Shown here in pieces: positions 1-5,682 of a stretch of DNA of 10,989 nt. Both the position numbers and the translations under genes were made by a program. The notes beneath the pieces were generated by a model. That model saw only the letters and a program-made list of their open reading frames with translations, was not told where the DNA came from and did not search any database. How positions within the stretch are numbered: position 1 is the first letter of the stretch; every line of letters starts with the position of its first letter. Origin of the DNA: Baffinella frigidus (lineage: Eukaryota; Cryptophyceae; Cryptomonadales; Baffinellaceae); NCBI GenBank assembly GCA_026770585.1, contig MU646810.1:227414-238402 (forward strand), in the 5' to 3' direction.

Positions 1-29
1 CCACCCTCCACCCTCCACCCTACTCGCAC

Positions 30-176
30 CTGCGAGAGCATGAAGAGACAGTCTGTCGAGAGCTTTTCCGCGCACGTGCGCTTGCAGTCGAAGAGCGGCG
101 TGAACGTCTGCACGTACTCGAGACACGCCGAGTCCGCCACTTTGACCAGTACCGTGTCGTTGCGCCCCCTCTCCAC
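30..176 (-). CDS. Gene B exon 6: end of Frizzled-like CRD (C6-C8)
   Basis: This is a 147-nt, 49-codon exon in phase 0 at both ends. Its acceptor is CAACTTGGCAG|GTGGAG and its donor is TCGCAG|GTGCGAG. Residues 6-20 read NDTVLVKVADSACLE, then YVQTFTPLFDCKRTCAEKL and STDCLFMLSQ. The spacing P-x3-C-x3-C-x7-C resembles the last three cysteines of FZ CRDs (family form P-C-x3-C-x6-C). The third-position GC is high, as in the other exons. The gene continues to the left of the window. The intron just upstream carries a duplicated 24-bp stretch (GTCAACTT-rich) directly against the acceptor. An open frame across the acceptor into the intron is not coding-like and is excluded. Confidence 0.7.
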
Positions 177-182
177 CTGCCA

Positions 183-233
183 AGTTGACAAGTTGACATT
201 CGGTTAAGTTGACAAGTTGACATTCGGCGCCGC
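183..233. repeat. Tandem 24-bp repeat at exon 6 acceptor
   Basis: Two nearly identical units reading AAGTTGACAAGTTGACATTC on the plus strand lie within 10 nt of the acceptor of exon 6. Each is itself built of AAGTTGAC duplications. A reverse-oriented copy of the same words is at 1039-1058. Confidence 0.75.
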
Positions 234-279
234 GGGGTAAAAACGTTTCGTACCAGTGCTAGAAACCAACCCTCTACCT

Positions 280-425
280 GCACGTGCGATGCGGTGTGGT
301 GCTGTAGGCGTTAATCTCTAGGCTTCAGGCTGCAGAGTTCAGTTTGGGATTTAGTTTAGGGTTTAGCGTTACGGGCGCACCTTTATCTTGTCATTGGAGC
401 CGTTGAGGCACGTCCTGAGGACCCT
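280..425. repeat. Segment duplicated at 687-822 (copy 1)
   Basis: Both copies share TGCACGTGCGA at the left, GGTGTGG, CTAGGCTTCAGGCT, a TTTAGGG-like run, CTT.ATCTTGTC.TTGGAGCC and TTGAGG at the right. Each holds one version of the 12-codon exon (381-414 here, 782-817 in the other), so an exon and its flanks were duplicated together and then diverged. Confidence 0.7.
381..414 (-). pseudogene. Decayed copy of the 12-codon exon
   Basis: On the minus strand, TCCTCAG precedes a 34-nt block encoding TCLNGSNDKIK and then AAG|GTGCGC. Its length breaks the phase needed by the neighbouring exons, so it is read as a fossil duplicate of 782-817. It does keep a better-looking donor. Confidence 0.5.
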
Positions 426-595
426 ACACTCTACACTCTACACTCTACAATCTACACTCTACACTCTACACTCTACACTCTAAACTAACCTCTAAACTAC
501 ATCCTAAACTACATCCTAAACTCTAAACTACACCCTAAAGCCTAAACCAACCCTAAACCCTAAACCAACCTCCTAAACCCTAAACCAAGCCGCCT
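421..595. repeat. CTACACT and degenerate CCCTAAA repeats
   Basis: CTACACT is repeated about eight times. The units then drift through CTAAACTACATC to CCTAAACC, with CCCTAAA units near 530-590. Confidence 0.75.
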
Positions 596-686
596 GCTTT
601 AAAAACATTGACCCCCTCGAACACTCTGGCGTGGTCAGCCGAAACAGAACCCGTGTGCCAGCCTGTGCTAAAAAAGTTTTTTTAAG

Positions 687-822
687 TGCACGTGCGAGGA
701 GGTGTGGCGCACGGGGCTTTGCTCTAGGCTTCAGGCTTTAGAGTTTAGTTTAGGGTTGAGGGTTGCGGGTTGCGGGAGAACCTTCATCTTGTCTTTGGAG
801 CCATTGAGGAACGTGACCTGCT
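687..822. repeat. Segment duplicated at 280-425 (copy 2)
   Basis: This is the partner of 280-425. It contains the better preserved version of the 12-codon exon and ends beside the foldback element 826-976. Confidence 0.7.
782..817 (-). CDS. Gene B exon 5b (candidate, 12 codons)
   Basis: This is a 36-nt phase-0 candidate exon between CCGAGCAG|GTCACG and ATGAAG|GTTCTC, encoding VTFLNGSKDKMK. It would precede exon 6 without disturbing frame. Two other versions lie nearby: 381-414 (LNGSNDKIK, 34 nt, out of phase) and a truncated one at 1011-1030 that keeps the acceptor side. The acceptor lies 8 bp from the end of a foldback element (826-976). Because it is so short and duplicated, it could equally be a fossil copy. 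Confidence 0.35.
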
Positions 823-825
823 CGG

Positions 826-976
826 AATCGGGGAACATGTTTAATTTAAAAGAAAATGGACTATCATACCGGATTCTTCCCTGATTGAATTTATTTAGGG
901 CCCTAATTAATCTTCGTCCAACTCCTATGAACACATAGGGATCCATTTTCTTTTAAATTTTACATGTCCCCGGATT
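826..976. mobile_element. Foldback/MITE-like element, 151 bp
   Basis: The left end AATCGGGGAACATGTTTAAT and following AAAAGAAAATGGA match the reverse complement of the right end (CCATTTTCTTTT...ACATGTCCCCGGATT) over about 38 bp with few differences. It has no coding capacity. The left end is 8 bp from the acceptor of the candidate exon 782-817. A 20-bp fragment of that exon with its acceptor side (1011-1030) lies 35 bp beyond the right end, so both flanks carry exon sequence. Confidence 0.72.
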
Positions 977-1010
977 AGGTCCAGCGACACCTAGCGGAGA
1001 GAAAGAGAGC

Positions 1011-1030
1011 GAGCCATTGAGGAACGTGAC
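1011..1030 (-). pseudogene. Fragment of 12-codon exon with acceptor
   Basis: GAGCCATTGAGGAACGTGAC, plus the adjoining CTGC, is identical to 799-820. It carries the acceptor (CTGCAG|GTCACG) and the first six codons, then breaks into GA-rich sequence. Confidence 0.6.
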
Positions 1031-1130
1031 CTGCAGGAATGTCAACTTGTCAACTTCCACTTGGCAGCGACCGAAGGAAGCGGGGAACCTCGTCAGGTCT
1101 AGCGACACCTAGCAGAGAGAGAGCGACATG

Positions 1131-1220
1131 TATATATATAGAGAGAGAGGGAGAGAGAGACAGAGAGAGACAGAGAGAGAGAGAGATAGATAGAGAGAGA
1201 GAGATAGCGATAGAGAGAGC

Positions 1221-1259
<39 letters not shown>

Positions 1260-1298
1260 TGAGTGTGTGTGTGTGTGTGCGTGTGCGTGTGTGAGTGA
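1131..1298. repeat. (TA)n, (GA)n and (GT)n microsatellite block
   Basis: A short TATATATATA run is followed by about 80 bp of GA-rich repeat with CAGA and TAGA variants. About 80 bp of (GT)n with GTGA and GTGC interruptions follow. Confidence 0.9.
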
Positions 1299-1319
1299 GT
1301 CTGCCTCACTCCGGTTGAC

Positions 1320-1577
1320 CGACTATTCTCAAGTTGATATGCTGGGTCTGCGGTACAAGTCCGTCAACTTTCGAGCGGAATAGAGCACGGGCCCACCAAA
1401 CTGGTGAGCCCAAATACACTGAGACAGATCTAGAATCTGTCCCGAGGCGGGCCTATCCACACAGCGGACTTCCAAGGAAGTATGAATAACCCTTGGGCGA
1501 TGAGACCTAGGACCCTACGGTAGTCAACCCGTAGGGACACAGGGGGGTTCGGTTCCTACGGGTAAGGTAACGGAAAG
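1320..1577. repeat. Composite dispersed repeat
   Basis: The part 1320-1415 matches 5930-6027 (GCTGG.G.TGCGGTACAA, TCCGTCAACTTT, GAGCGGAA, CACCAAA.TGGTGAG). The part 1461-1577 matches 4930-5046 (CACACAGCGGACTTC, TGAATAACCC, CCCTACGGTAG, CATAGGGGGGTT-like, CTACGG.TAAGGTAACGGAAA). Here the two parts are joined; elsewhere in the window they occur apart. It also holds a small palindrome, CAGATCTAGAATCTG. Confidence 0.7.
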
Positions 1578-1624
1578 ATGGCCCGATGTGGGCCGAAAAT
1601 CCCTTTGTAGCCCGCTGTGCCACA

Positions 1625-1828
1625 CGAGAACGCTAGAGGGGCCTATTTACATGTGGGGGGGGGAAGTTGTAAAAGTTTGGACCAGGGTAAGGTAAAGTAA
1701 CCTCGTGCCTGGTAAAACTTATACCAGGCGCGACATTCTTTTTATCTTATCCTGGTACAAATTTGAGCATTTGTGTAGTAAAGGCTTTAGATGTTCGGTT
1801 TTAAATAGGCCCCTTTAGCATTCTCGAG
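1625..1828. mobile_element. Foldback/MITE-like element, about 204 bp
   Basis: The ends CGAGAACGCTAGAGGGGCCT and AGGCCCCTTTAGCATTCTCG are inverted repeats of about 25 bp with 2-3 mismatches. The interior has a hairpin (CCTGGTAAAACTTATACCAGG) and no ORF. The right end lies about 15 nt beyond the donor of the exon-5 copy at 1843-1910. Confidence 0.75.
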
Positions 1829-1842
1829 CGGTGTGGCCGCAC

Positions 1843-1910
1843 CTGGGTCTTGCTGCTTTCCCGCAGCTTCTAGTCAGAGATCTTGGCTAGGTCCGCGGGC
1901 GTTAGCGGCT
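1843..1910 (-). pseudogene. Exon 5 copy A (stop-containing)
   Basis: The minus strand reads PLTPADLAKI, then SD, a stop, and KLRESSKTQ before CAG|GTGCGG. It matches the 3' two thirds of exon 5 but has an in-frame TAG, so it cannot serve as an internal coding exon. Confidence 0.7.
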
Positions 1911-2095
1911 ACAACTGGCCTTTTAAAACAAATCTTTCAGCGGGTCGCAAGGGAAATAACCTGTTGACTCTCACTTTAATGTTGACTCTCGCACAAAGCG
2001 AGAGTTACGAGACCAAGTCCGTACAAATCCTGGACGCGACCTTAAAACCAACATTTACGAAAAGGCCAAGATCAGCCGTGTGTGGCTGCGTGAAC

Positions 2096-2143
2096 CTATA
2101 TTACGCTACTTTTTCGCAGCTTTTCGTCAGGGATCTTGGCCAC
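2096..2143 (-). pseudogene. Exon 5 copy B (truncated)
   Basis: The minus strand reads GVAKIPDEKLRKSSVI, then TAG in place of the CAG of the donor. Upstream it continues into sequence shared with copy D (TTTTCGTTAAAA...GGGCGTGG) rather than exon 5. The donor-side consensus is damaged. Confidence 0.65.
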
Positions 2144-2225
2144 GCCCACTTTTCAACGAAAATGTGGGTGTTTTAAAGGGCTACATTGGTGTATGCATTG
2201 CCCTACCGAACAGCCCTGCGTGGAC

Positions 2226-2300
2226 CTGGGTCTTGCTGCTTTTTCGCAGCTTCTCGTCCGGGATCTTGGCTAGGTCCGCGGGCGTCAGCGGCTACAACTG
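2226..2300 (-). pseudogene. Exon 5 copy C (3' part and donor intact)
   Basis: The minus strand reads PLTPADLAKIPDEKLRKSSK, then TQ before CAG|GTCCACGCAGGG, with the same intronic downstream sequence as exon 5. Upstream, an in-frame TAG directly precedes the PLTP codons (TTGTAGCCGCTG), though TTGTAG could itself act as an acceptor. If used, it would be a shorter alternative to exon 5, but in a different phase. Confidence 0.6.
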
Positions 2301-2328
2301 GCCTTTGTATTTTGCATGAGGCGGGCCA

Positions 2329-2475
2329 ATTTCATATGGAAACACTCATACTTTAGAAACTTGGATTCAATCAAATTTGCTACACGTTTTCTTTGAATAT
2401 TACTAACAAAGATTGTTCAGTGTAGTAAATTTCATTGGATCACGTTTATGAATTACAAGTGTTTCCACATGAAAT
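2329..2475. mobile_element. Foldback/MITE-like element, 147 bp
   Basis: ATTTCATATGGAAACACT at the left pairs with AGTGTTTCCACATGAAAT at the right. A second inner arm (GATTCAATCAAATTTGCTAC against GTAGTAAATTTCATTGGATC) makes the element an almost complete palindrome. It lies between exon-5 copies C and D, 22 bp past the donor of copy D. Confidence 0.78.
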
Positions 2476-2497
2476 CACGAGACGAGCAGCCCATCAC

Positions 2498-2549
2498 CTG
2501 TGCCGCGCTGCTTTTTCGCAGCTTCTCGTCAGTGGTCTTGGCCACGCCC
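2498..2549 (-). pseudogene. Exon 5 copy D (truncated)
   Basis: The minus strand reads GVAKTTDEKLRKSSAAQ before CAG|GTGATG. It shares its upstream flank with copy B. Copies B+C and D+E (E being exon 5) form a duplicated dimer of about 220-245 bp, split by the foldback element at 2329-2475. Confidence 0.62.
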
Positions 2550-2647
2550 AGTTTTTAACGAAAATGTGGGTATTTTGGTGTAAGGGCTAAATTGGTGTAT
2601 GGCTAAATTAGTGTATGCATTGCCCTACCGAACAGCCCTGCGTGGAC

Positions 2648-2741
2648 CTGCGTCGCGCTGCTTTTTCGCTTTTTCTGCTTCTCGTCCGGGATCTTGGCCA
2701 GGTCCGCGGGCGTCAGCGGCTGCTCCGGCTCCCCGTACAGA
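2648..2741 (-). CDS. Gene B exon 5: charged insert in the CRD
   Basis: This is a 94-nt exon between CCCCGGCAG and ACGCAG|GTCCAC. It begins with the third base of an Asn codon. The protein runs LYGEPEQPLTPADLAKIPDE, then a Lys-rich stretch ending KRKSSATQ. It sits between C5 and C6 of the proposed CRD as a hydrophilic loop, a placement where FZ domains vary in length. It is the rightmost and most complete of five nearly tandem copies of its 3' part (see the repeat entries). Compared with the others it has a 6-nt insertion in the Lys-rich part (QKKRKSS against LRKSS). Another 5' fragment lies at 3053-3095. The phase-2 match with exon 4 is strong support. Confidence 0.58.
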
Positions 2742-2890
2742 CTGCCGGGGCCAGGGTTTTCAGACAACGTCTAAAGTAGTCGCCCAGTTAACTTAACCTT
2801 GTTCCACGACACACGCTTCGCCCCAGTGGTGGTGGAGCCGTCTGCAGCGGACGGCCCCGTGTCTACGAGGGCGCCTGGCGCTGTCTAGGC

Positions 2891-2977
2891 TTCTATCTCT
2901 CTCTCGCTCTCTCTTTCTCTCTCGCTCTCTCTCTGTCTCTCTCTCTCTCTCTCTGTCTCGCTATGTCTCTCTGTCTT

Positions 2978-3015
<38 letters not shown>

Positions 3016-3053
3016 CCTCCCTCTCTCTCTCTCTCTCCCTCTCTCTCTCTCTC
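2891..3053. repeat. (CT)n microsatellite
   Basis: About 160 bp of nearly pure pyrimidine lies on the plus strand: CTCT with CTGT, CTCG and CCCTC variants. In intron 4 it faces the (GA)n blocks at 3487-3960. Confidence 0.92.
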
Positions 3054-3095
3054 GGGCGTCAGAGGCTGCTCCGGTTCCCCGTACATAATGCCGGT
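3053..3095 (-). pseudogene. Exon 5 5'-fragment (copy F)
   Basis: The minus strand reads MYGEPEQPLTPER, matching the start of exon 5. It is then cut directly into the (CT)n tract. The corresponding acceptor (CGGCAG in exon 5) is altered to CGGCAT. Confidence 0.6.
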
Positions 3096-3337
3096 GTTAG
3101 GGTTTAGGGTTTGGGGTTTGGGGTTTGGGGTTTGGGGTTTGGGGTTTGGGGTTTGGGGTTTGGGGTTCAGAGTTTGGGGTTCAGGGTTTAGGGTTTAGGG
3201 TTTAGGGTTTAGGGTTTAGGGTTTATGGTTTATGGTTTGGGGTTTAGGGTTTAGGGTTTGGGGTTTAGGGTTTAGGGTTTAGGGTTTATGGTTTATGGTT
3301 TATGGTTTGGGGTTTGGGGTGTAGGGTTTAGGGGTTC
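3096..3337. repeat. TTTAGGG/TTTGGGG telomere-like array
   Basis: About 30 tandem heptamers read TTTAGGG and TTTGGGG on the plus strand, with TTTATGG and TTCAGGG variants. They sit within intron 4, so they are interstitial rather than terminal. Confidence 0.9.
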
Positions 3338-3396
3338 GGGTCTGGATCCAGACATCGCCCGGGTACAAACAAACACGCTGTTCCGTCCCAGAGAGA

Positions 3397-3545
3397 TTGC
3401 GAGTGAGTGTTTGTGTGTGTGTGTGTGTGTGTGAAAGTGCAGAGAGTGATAGCGAGGGGTGGGGTGGGAAGTGGGGAGGGGAGGGGGAGAGAGAGAGAGA
3501 GGGAGGGAGGGAGGGAGAGAGAGAGAGCGAGAGAGAGAATGAGAC
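3397..3545. repeat. (GT)n and (GA)n microsatellites
   Basis: A (GT)n run at about 3405-3432 is followed by GGGGT and GAGGG-rich purine repeats up to a truncated exon-4 copy. Confidence 0.88.
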
Positions 3546-3585
3546 TTGCAGAGGCCGACGTGGCAGCACGCGGAGGCAGAGGAAG
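3546..3585 (-). pseudogene. Exon 4 partial copy 2, with 11-nt deletion
   Basis: The donor side (CTGCAA|GTCTCA) and the CHVGLC codons are retained, but 11 nt covering the PKC region are missing, which shifts the frame. Both flanks are (GA)n. Confidence 0.7.
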
Positions 3586-3687
3586 AGGGTGGGAGAGAGA
3601 GAGAGAGGGAGAGAGAGCGAGAGAGCGAGGGAGAGAGAGAGAGAGACAGGGAGAAACAAAGACAGAGAGACAGAAAGACAGAAAGAC

Positions 3688-3719
<32 letters not shown>

Positions 3720-3784
3720 GCAGGCACAGACTTGCAGAGGCCGACGTGGCAGCACTTGGGGAAGTTGCGGAGGCAGAGGAAGAG

Positions 3785-3818
<34 letters not shown>

Positions 3819-3975
3819 AGAGAGAGAGCGAGAGAGAGAGCGAGAGAGAGAGAGAAATATAGACAGAGATAGAGATATAGAGATATAGAGATAGAGAGAT
3901 AGAGAGTGAGAGAGAGGGAGAGAAGGAGAGAGAGAGTGTGTGTGTGTGTGAGAGAGAGAGATATAGAAAGAGAGG
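3586..3975. repeat. (GA)n-rich blocks around exon-4 copies
   Basis: Purine-rich repeats (GAGA, GAGC, CAGAAAGA, GATATA variants, two short GT runs) fill the spaces 3586-3729 and 3783-3975. The frames through them encode only Arg-Glu or Ser-Leu repeats. Confidence 0.9.
3732..3782 (-). pseudogene. Exon 4 partial copy 1
   Basis: The last 51 nt of exon 4 (FLCLRNFPKCCHVGLC region) plus the donor CTGCAA|GTCTGT are copied with no visible change. The copy is then cut at CTTCCTCT and replaced by (GA)n. It has no acceptor, so it could only act as an extra donor. Confidence 0.75.
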
Positions 3976-3982
3976 CGCAGAC

Positions 3983-4065
3983 TTGCAGAGGCCGACGTGG
4001 CAGCACTTGGGGAAGTTGCGGAGGCAGAGGAAGTCGCGGAAGTTGTTCCGGCACGTGTGGATCGC
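3983..4065 (-). CDS. Gene B exon 4: core of Frizzled-like CRD (C3-C5)
   Basis: This is an 83-nt exon running from an acceptor (GAACGGTAG) to the donor CTGCAA|GTCTGC. It starts in phase 0 and leaves two bases. It encodes AIHTCRNNFRDFLCLRNFPK followed by CCHVGLC. The motif C-x7-FLC-x5-PKC matches the centre of FZ CRDs (family form C-x6-FFLC-x4-P-x-C). The leftover AA combines with the first T of exon 5 to make Asn. Two truncated copies of its 3' end plus donor lie downstream in the intron (3732-3782 and 3546-3585), each fused to (GA)n on the plus strand. This copy alone continues upstream into a full open exon, so it is taken as functional. Confidence 0.68.
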
Positions 4066-4071
4066 CTACCG

Positions 4072-4283
4072 TTCAGGGTTCAGGGTTTAGGGTCTGGGAT
4101 TTAGGGTTTGGGATTCAGGGTTTGGGGTTTAGCGTTTAGAGTTTGGGGTTTAGGGTTTAGGGTTTTGGGTTTTAGGGTTTAGGGTTTAGGGTTTAGTGTT
4201 GAGGGTTTTGGGGTCAGGGGTTAGGGTTTATGTGTTAGGGTTTAGGGTTTAGGGTTTAGGGTTTAGGGTTTAGGGTTTAGGGG
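4072..4283. repeat. TTTAGGG telomere-like array (G-rich on plus)
   Basis: About 28 units, mostly TTTAGGG with TTTGGGG, TTCAGGG and TTTTGGG variants, run from the exon 4 acceptor to the partial exon at 4288-4320. The last six units are perfect. Confidence 0.9.
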
Positions 4284-4287
4284 TTAC

Positions 4288-4320
4288 CGGGAGCTCAAAG
4301 TGCTTCTCGCAGATGCGCAT
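4288..4320 (-). pseudogene. Partial copy of exon 3b (or alternative 11-codon exon)
   Basis: The minus strand reads MRICEKHFELP before CTCCCG|GTAACC, and CTTCTCGGAG stands in the acceptor position. The block is 33 nt and in phase 0, so it could splice, but it lacks the VFLKIVPH half. It is wedged between two telomere-like arrays of opposite orientation. Confidence 0.5.
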
Positions 4321-4343
4321 CTCCGAGAAGCCCCAAATGCCAA

Positions 4344-4490
4344 ACCCCTATACCCTATACCCTGTACCCTATATACCATAAAACCTAAACCCTGTACCCT
4401 AAACCCTGTACCCTCAACCCTGTGCCCCGAACCCCGAACCCCGAACCCCAAACCCCAAACCCCAAAACCTAAACCCTAAACCCTAAACCC
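4344..4490. repeat. CCCTAAA telomere-like array (C-rich on plus)
   Basis: Units read CCCTATA, CCCTGTA, CCCCGAA, CCCCAAA and CCCTAAA on the plus strand. This is the reverse orientation of 4072-4283, about 60 bp away. Confidence 0.87.
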
Positions 4491-4573
4491 ACGTCCCCCC
4501 CTAGGACCCTACAGTAGGGCTATGCCTAGGGCCCTTTGGCGATCCTAAGGAGTGGGGCGTTTCTTATGAGCGA

Positions 4574-4674
4574 TATCCCTTAAGTGGCCAGCCGGTCAAA
4601 TTTGCCAAGAGGTCCTAGGCAGGTCCTAGGGCCCTACGGTAGGGCGTATGCGCCTACTGGGCACTTAAGGGATA
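4574..4674. mobile_element. MITE-like element, family 1, copy 1 (101 bp)
   Basis: The ends TATCCCTTAAGTGG and CACTTAAGGGATA are inverted repeats. The interior holds GGTCAAATTTG, AGGTCCTAGGCAGGTCCTAG and CCCTACGGTAGGGCGTATG. A second copy in reverse orientation is at 8424-8528, with the same interior order. Two separated copies with shared boundaries are good evidence of a mobile family. Confidence 0.82.
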
Positions 4675-4691
4675 CTGGGTGCAGGGGTTAC

Positions 4692-4748
4692 CGGGAGTTC
4701 GAAGTGCTTCTCTGAGATGCGCATGTGCGGCACGATTTTCAGGAACAC
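4692..4748 (-). CDS. Gene B exon 3b (candidate, 19 codons)
   Basis: This is a 57-nt phase-0 exon bounded by TCGACAG|GTGTTC and CTCCCG|GTAACC. It encodes VFLKIVPHMRISEKHFELP. It would fit between exons 3 and 4 without changing frame and would extend the C2-C3 spacing from 29 to 48 residues. Support comes from an open frame between two good splice sites and from several partial copies in the surrounding intron (4288-4320, 4873-4900, 5061-5072, 5529-5547). One of these (4288-4320) has Cys in place of Ser in the MRI(S/C)EKHFELP segment. It may be constitutive, alternative or a decayed copy; the genomic sequence alone cannot tell. Confidence 0.42.
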
Positions 4749-4753
4749 CTGTC

Positions 4754-4862
4754 GACGGTGATTTATTAATGTTCATTGGTTATTAATTAATGTTAATTGA
4801 TTGTTAATTAATGTTAATTGATTATTAATTAGTGTTAATTAATTAATTTCTTGGTTGATTGA
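4754..4862. repeat. TTAATTAATG minisatellite, block 1
   Basis: AT-rich degenerate units (TTAATTAATGTTAATTGATT) lie just upstream, on the coding strand, of exon 3b. Confidence 0.85.
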
Positions 4863-4872
4863 GGGTTGGTGG

Positions 4873-4900
4873 TCATGAGCGGCACGATCTTCAGGAACAT
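4873..4900 (-). pseudogene. Exon 3b 5'-fragment
   Basis: The minus strand has CCTCTGCAG|ATGTTCCTGAAGATCGTGCC, encoding MFLKIVPLM. It then diverges at the HMRIS part into ACCACCAACCCTC, which equals the end of the foldback at 6039-6181. Confidence 0.6.
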
Positions 4901-4929
4901 CTGCAGAGGGGACGCTCCTTGATTAAGTA

Positions 4930-5046
4930 ACCACACAGCGGACTTCGAAGCGATTTTGAATAACCCCTAAGCGATAAGAGATACGGCCCTACGGTAGGCA
5001 ACCCCTAGGGACATAGGGGGGTTCCTACGGATAAGGTAACGGAAAC
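4930..5046. repeat. Dispersed repeat (second copy of 1461-1577)
   Basis: It shares CACACAGCGGACTTC, TGAATAACCC, CCCTACGGTAG, CCCCTAGGGACATAGGGGGG-like and TAAGGTAACGGAAA with 1461-1577, in the same orientation. Confidence 0.75.
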
Positions 5047-5060
5047 TCAGGGCTTTGGGA

Positions 5061-5072
5061 GCTCAGGAACAC
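5061..5072 (-). pseudogene. Exon 3b acceptor-plus-12-nt fragment
   Basis: CACCGTCTTCAG|GTGTTCCTGAGC on the minus strand keeps the acceptor and the VFL codons, and is preceded by TTAATTAA minisatellite. Confidence 0.55.
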
Positions 5073-5082
5073 CTGAAGACGG

Positions 5083-5215
5083 TGATTAATTAATGTTAAT
5101 TAATTAACTCCTTGGTTAATTGATGTTGATTAATCAACTCCTTGATTAATTCATGTTAATCAATTAATATTAATTAATGTTAATTAATATTAATCAATGT
5201 TAATTAATTATTATT
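5083..5215. repeat. TTAATTAATG minisatellite, block 2
   Basis: This is the same degenerate unit as 4754-4862, beside another acceptor fragment of exon 3b. Confidence 0.85.
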
Positions 5216-5439
5216 TTCGGTTAACCGCTCTACCCACCCACGACGGATCTGGTCGTCACACGGCGTGCTCGCCCCAAACCCTACCTCTCCACGCCAGAGT
5301 CTTGGAAGGGTTCGCCAAAAGTTAATACCTCCTGCAGGCAGTGGTTTTCAAAAGTCAACGAACGTATCCAGATACTTTCTAAAAAAATCAACCCCCTCCT
5401 GCACTCTGGCGTGGCTGCCGCATGCGCCTAATGTTTCAT

Positions 5440-5500
5440 AGGACCCCCCCTAGGCCCCTACGGCCTACCGTAGGCAACACCGTAGGCTCAACTACCCGGT
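5440..5500. repeat. CCTACGGTAGG palindrome cluster
   Basis: CTAGGCCCCTACGGCCTACC, then GTAGGCAACACCGTAGGC and CAACTACCC, resembles the interior and one end of the element at 10628-10775. A weaker version is at 5736-5775. Confidence 0.65.
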
Positions 5501-5528
5501 TCTCAGAACAATAGCCTATGAATGTAAA

Positions 5529-5547
5529 GCACGATCTTCAGGAACAC
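5529..5547 (-). pseudogene. Exon 3b 5'-fragment with acceptor
   Basis: The minus strand has CGTCTTCAG|GTGTTCCTGAAGATCGTGC, encoding VFLKIV, then unrelated sequence. It is followed on the plus strand by TTAATTAA repeats (5570-5680). Confidence 0.6.
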
Positions 5548-5564
5548 CTGAAGACGGGGCGCCC

Positions 5565-5682
5565 CTTGATTAAGTGATGTTAATTAATTGATTACGTAAT
5601 GTTAATTAATCGATGTTTCGGTTAACCGATTAATTATACTCCTTGATTAATTATTACTCCGTGATTAATTATTACACAAGGA
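5565..5682. repeat. TTAATTAATG minisatellite, block 3
   Basis: The units are degenerate (GTTAATTAATTGATTACG, TTGATTAATTATTACTCC). This is the third association of this repeat with an exon 3b acceptor fragment. Confidence 0.8.

Larger units (their letters stand above)
177..781 (-). other. Gene B intron (left part): repeats, telomere-like and CTACACT tracts
   Basis: The stretch contains GTTGAC/GTCAAC tandem repeats against the exon 6 acceptor and an old duplication (about 280-420 similar to about 687-820). It also contains a (CTACACT)n tract at about 421-480 grading into degenerate CCCTAAA repeats to about 590, and the 34-nt decayed exon copy at 381-414. No other coding signal was seen. Confidence 0.6.
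2077..2305. repeat. Dimer unit B+C, duplicated as 2490-2741
   Basis: Shared landmarks in order are GCTTTTTCGCAGC, TCTTGGCCACGCCCA, AACGAAAATGTGGGT, TTGGTGTATGCATTGCCCTA and CCGAACAGCCCTGCGTGGAC. The PLTPADLAKIPDEK-coding block follows. The right-hand dimer ends in the functional-looking exon 5. Confidence 0.72.

Noticed and set aside
1039-1383. Plus-strand frame of 114 codons
   Set aside because: It is made of a dispersed repeat plus (GA)n and (GT)n, with no conserved domain features.
1883-2319. Plus-strand frames of 79-97 codons around the exon-5 copies
   Set aside because: They are antisense of duplicated exon fragments. The repeated LFRSFSS-type peptides simply reflect the tandem copies.
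3096-3337. Chromosome end
   Set aside because: The telomere-like array is degenerate, flanked on both sides by unique sequence and exons, and lies within an intron.
3397-3888. Plus-strand frames of Arg-Glu repeats
   Set aside because: They are simple-repeat artefacts with no non-repetitive sequence apart from reversed exon-4 copies.
3293-4054. Long minus-strand open frame of 253 codons (Ser-Leu and Thr-His repeats)
   Set aside because: It is the translation of (GA)n/(GT)n microsatellites and telomere-like repeat. It runs through exon 4 and its copies in the wrong frame for the cysteine pattern.
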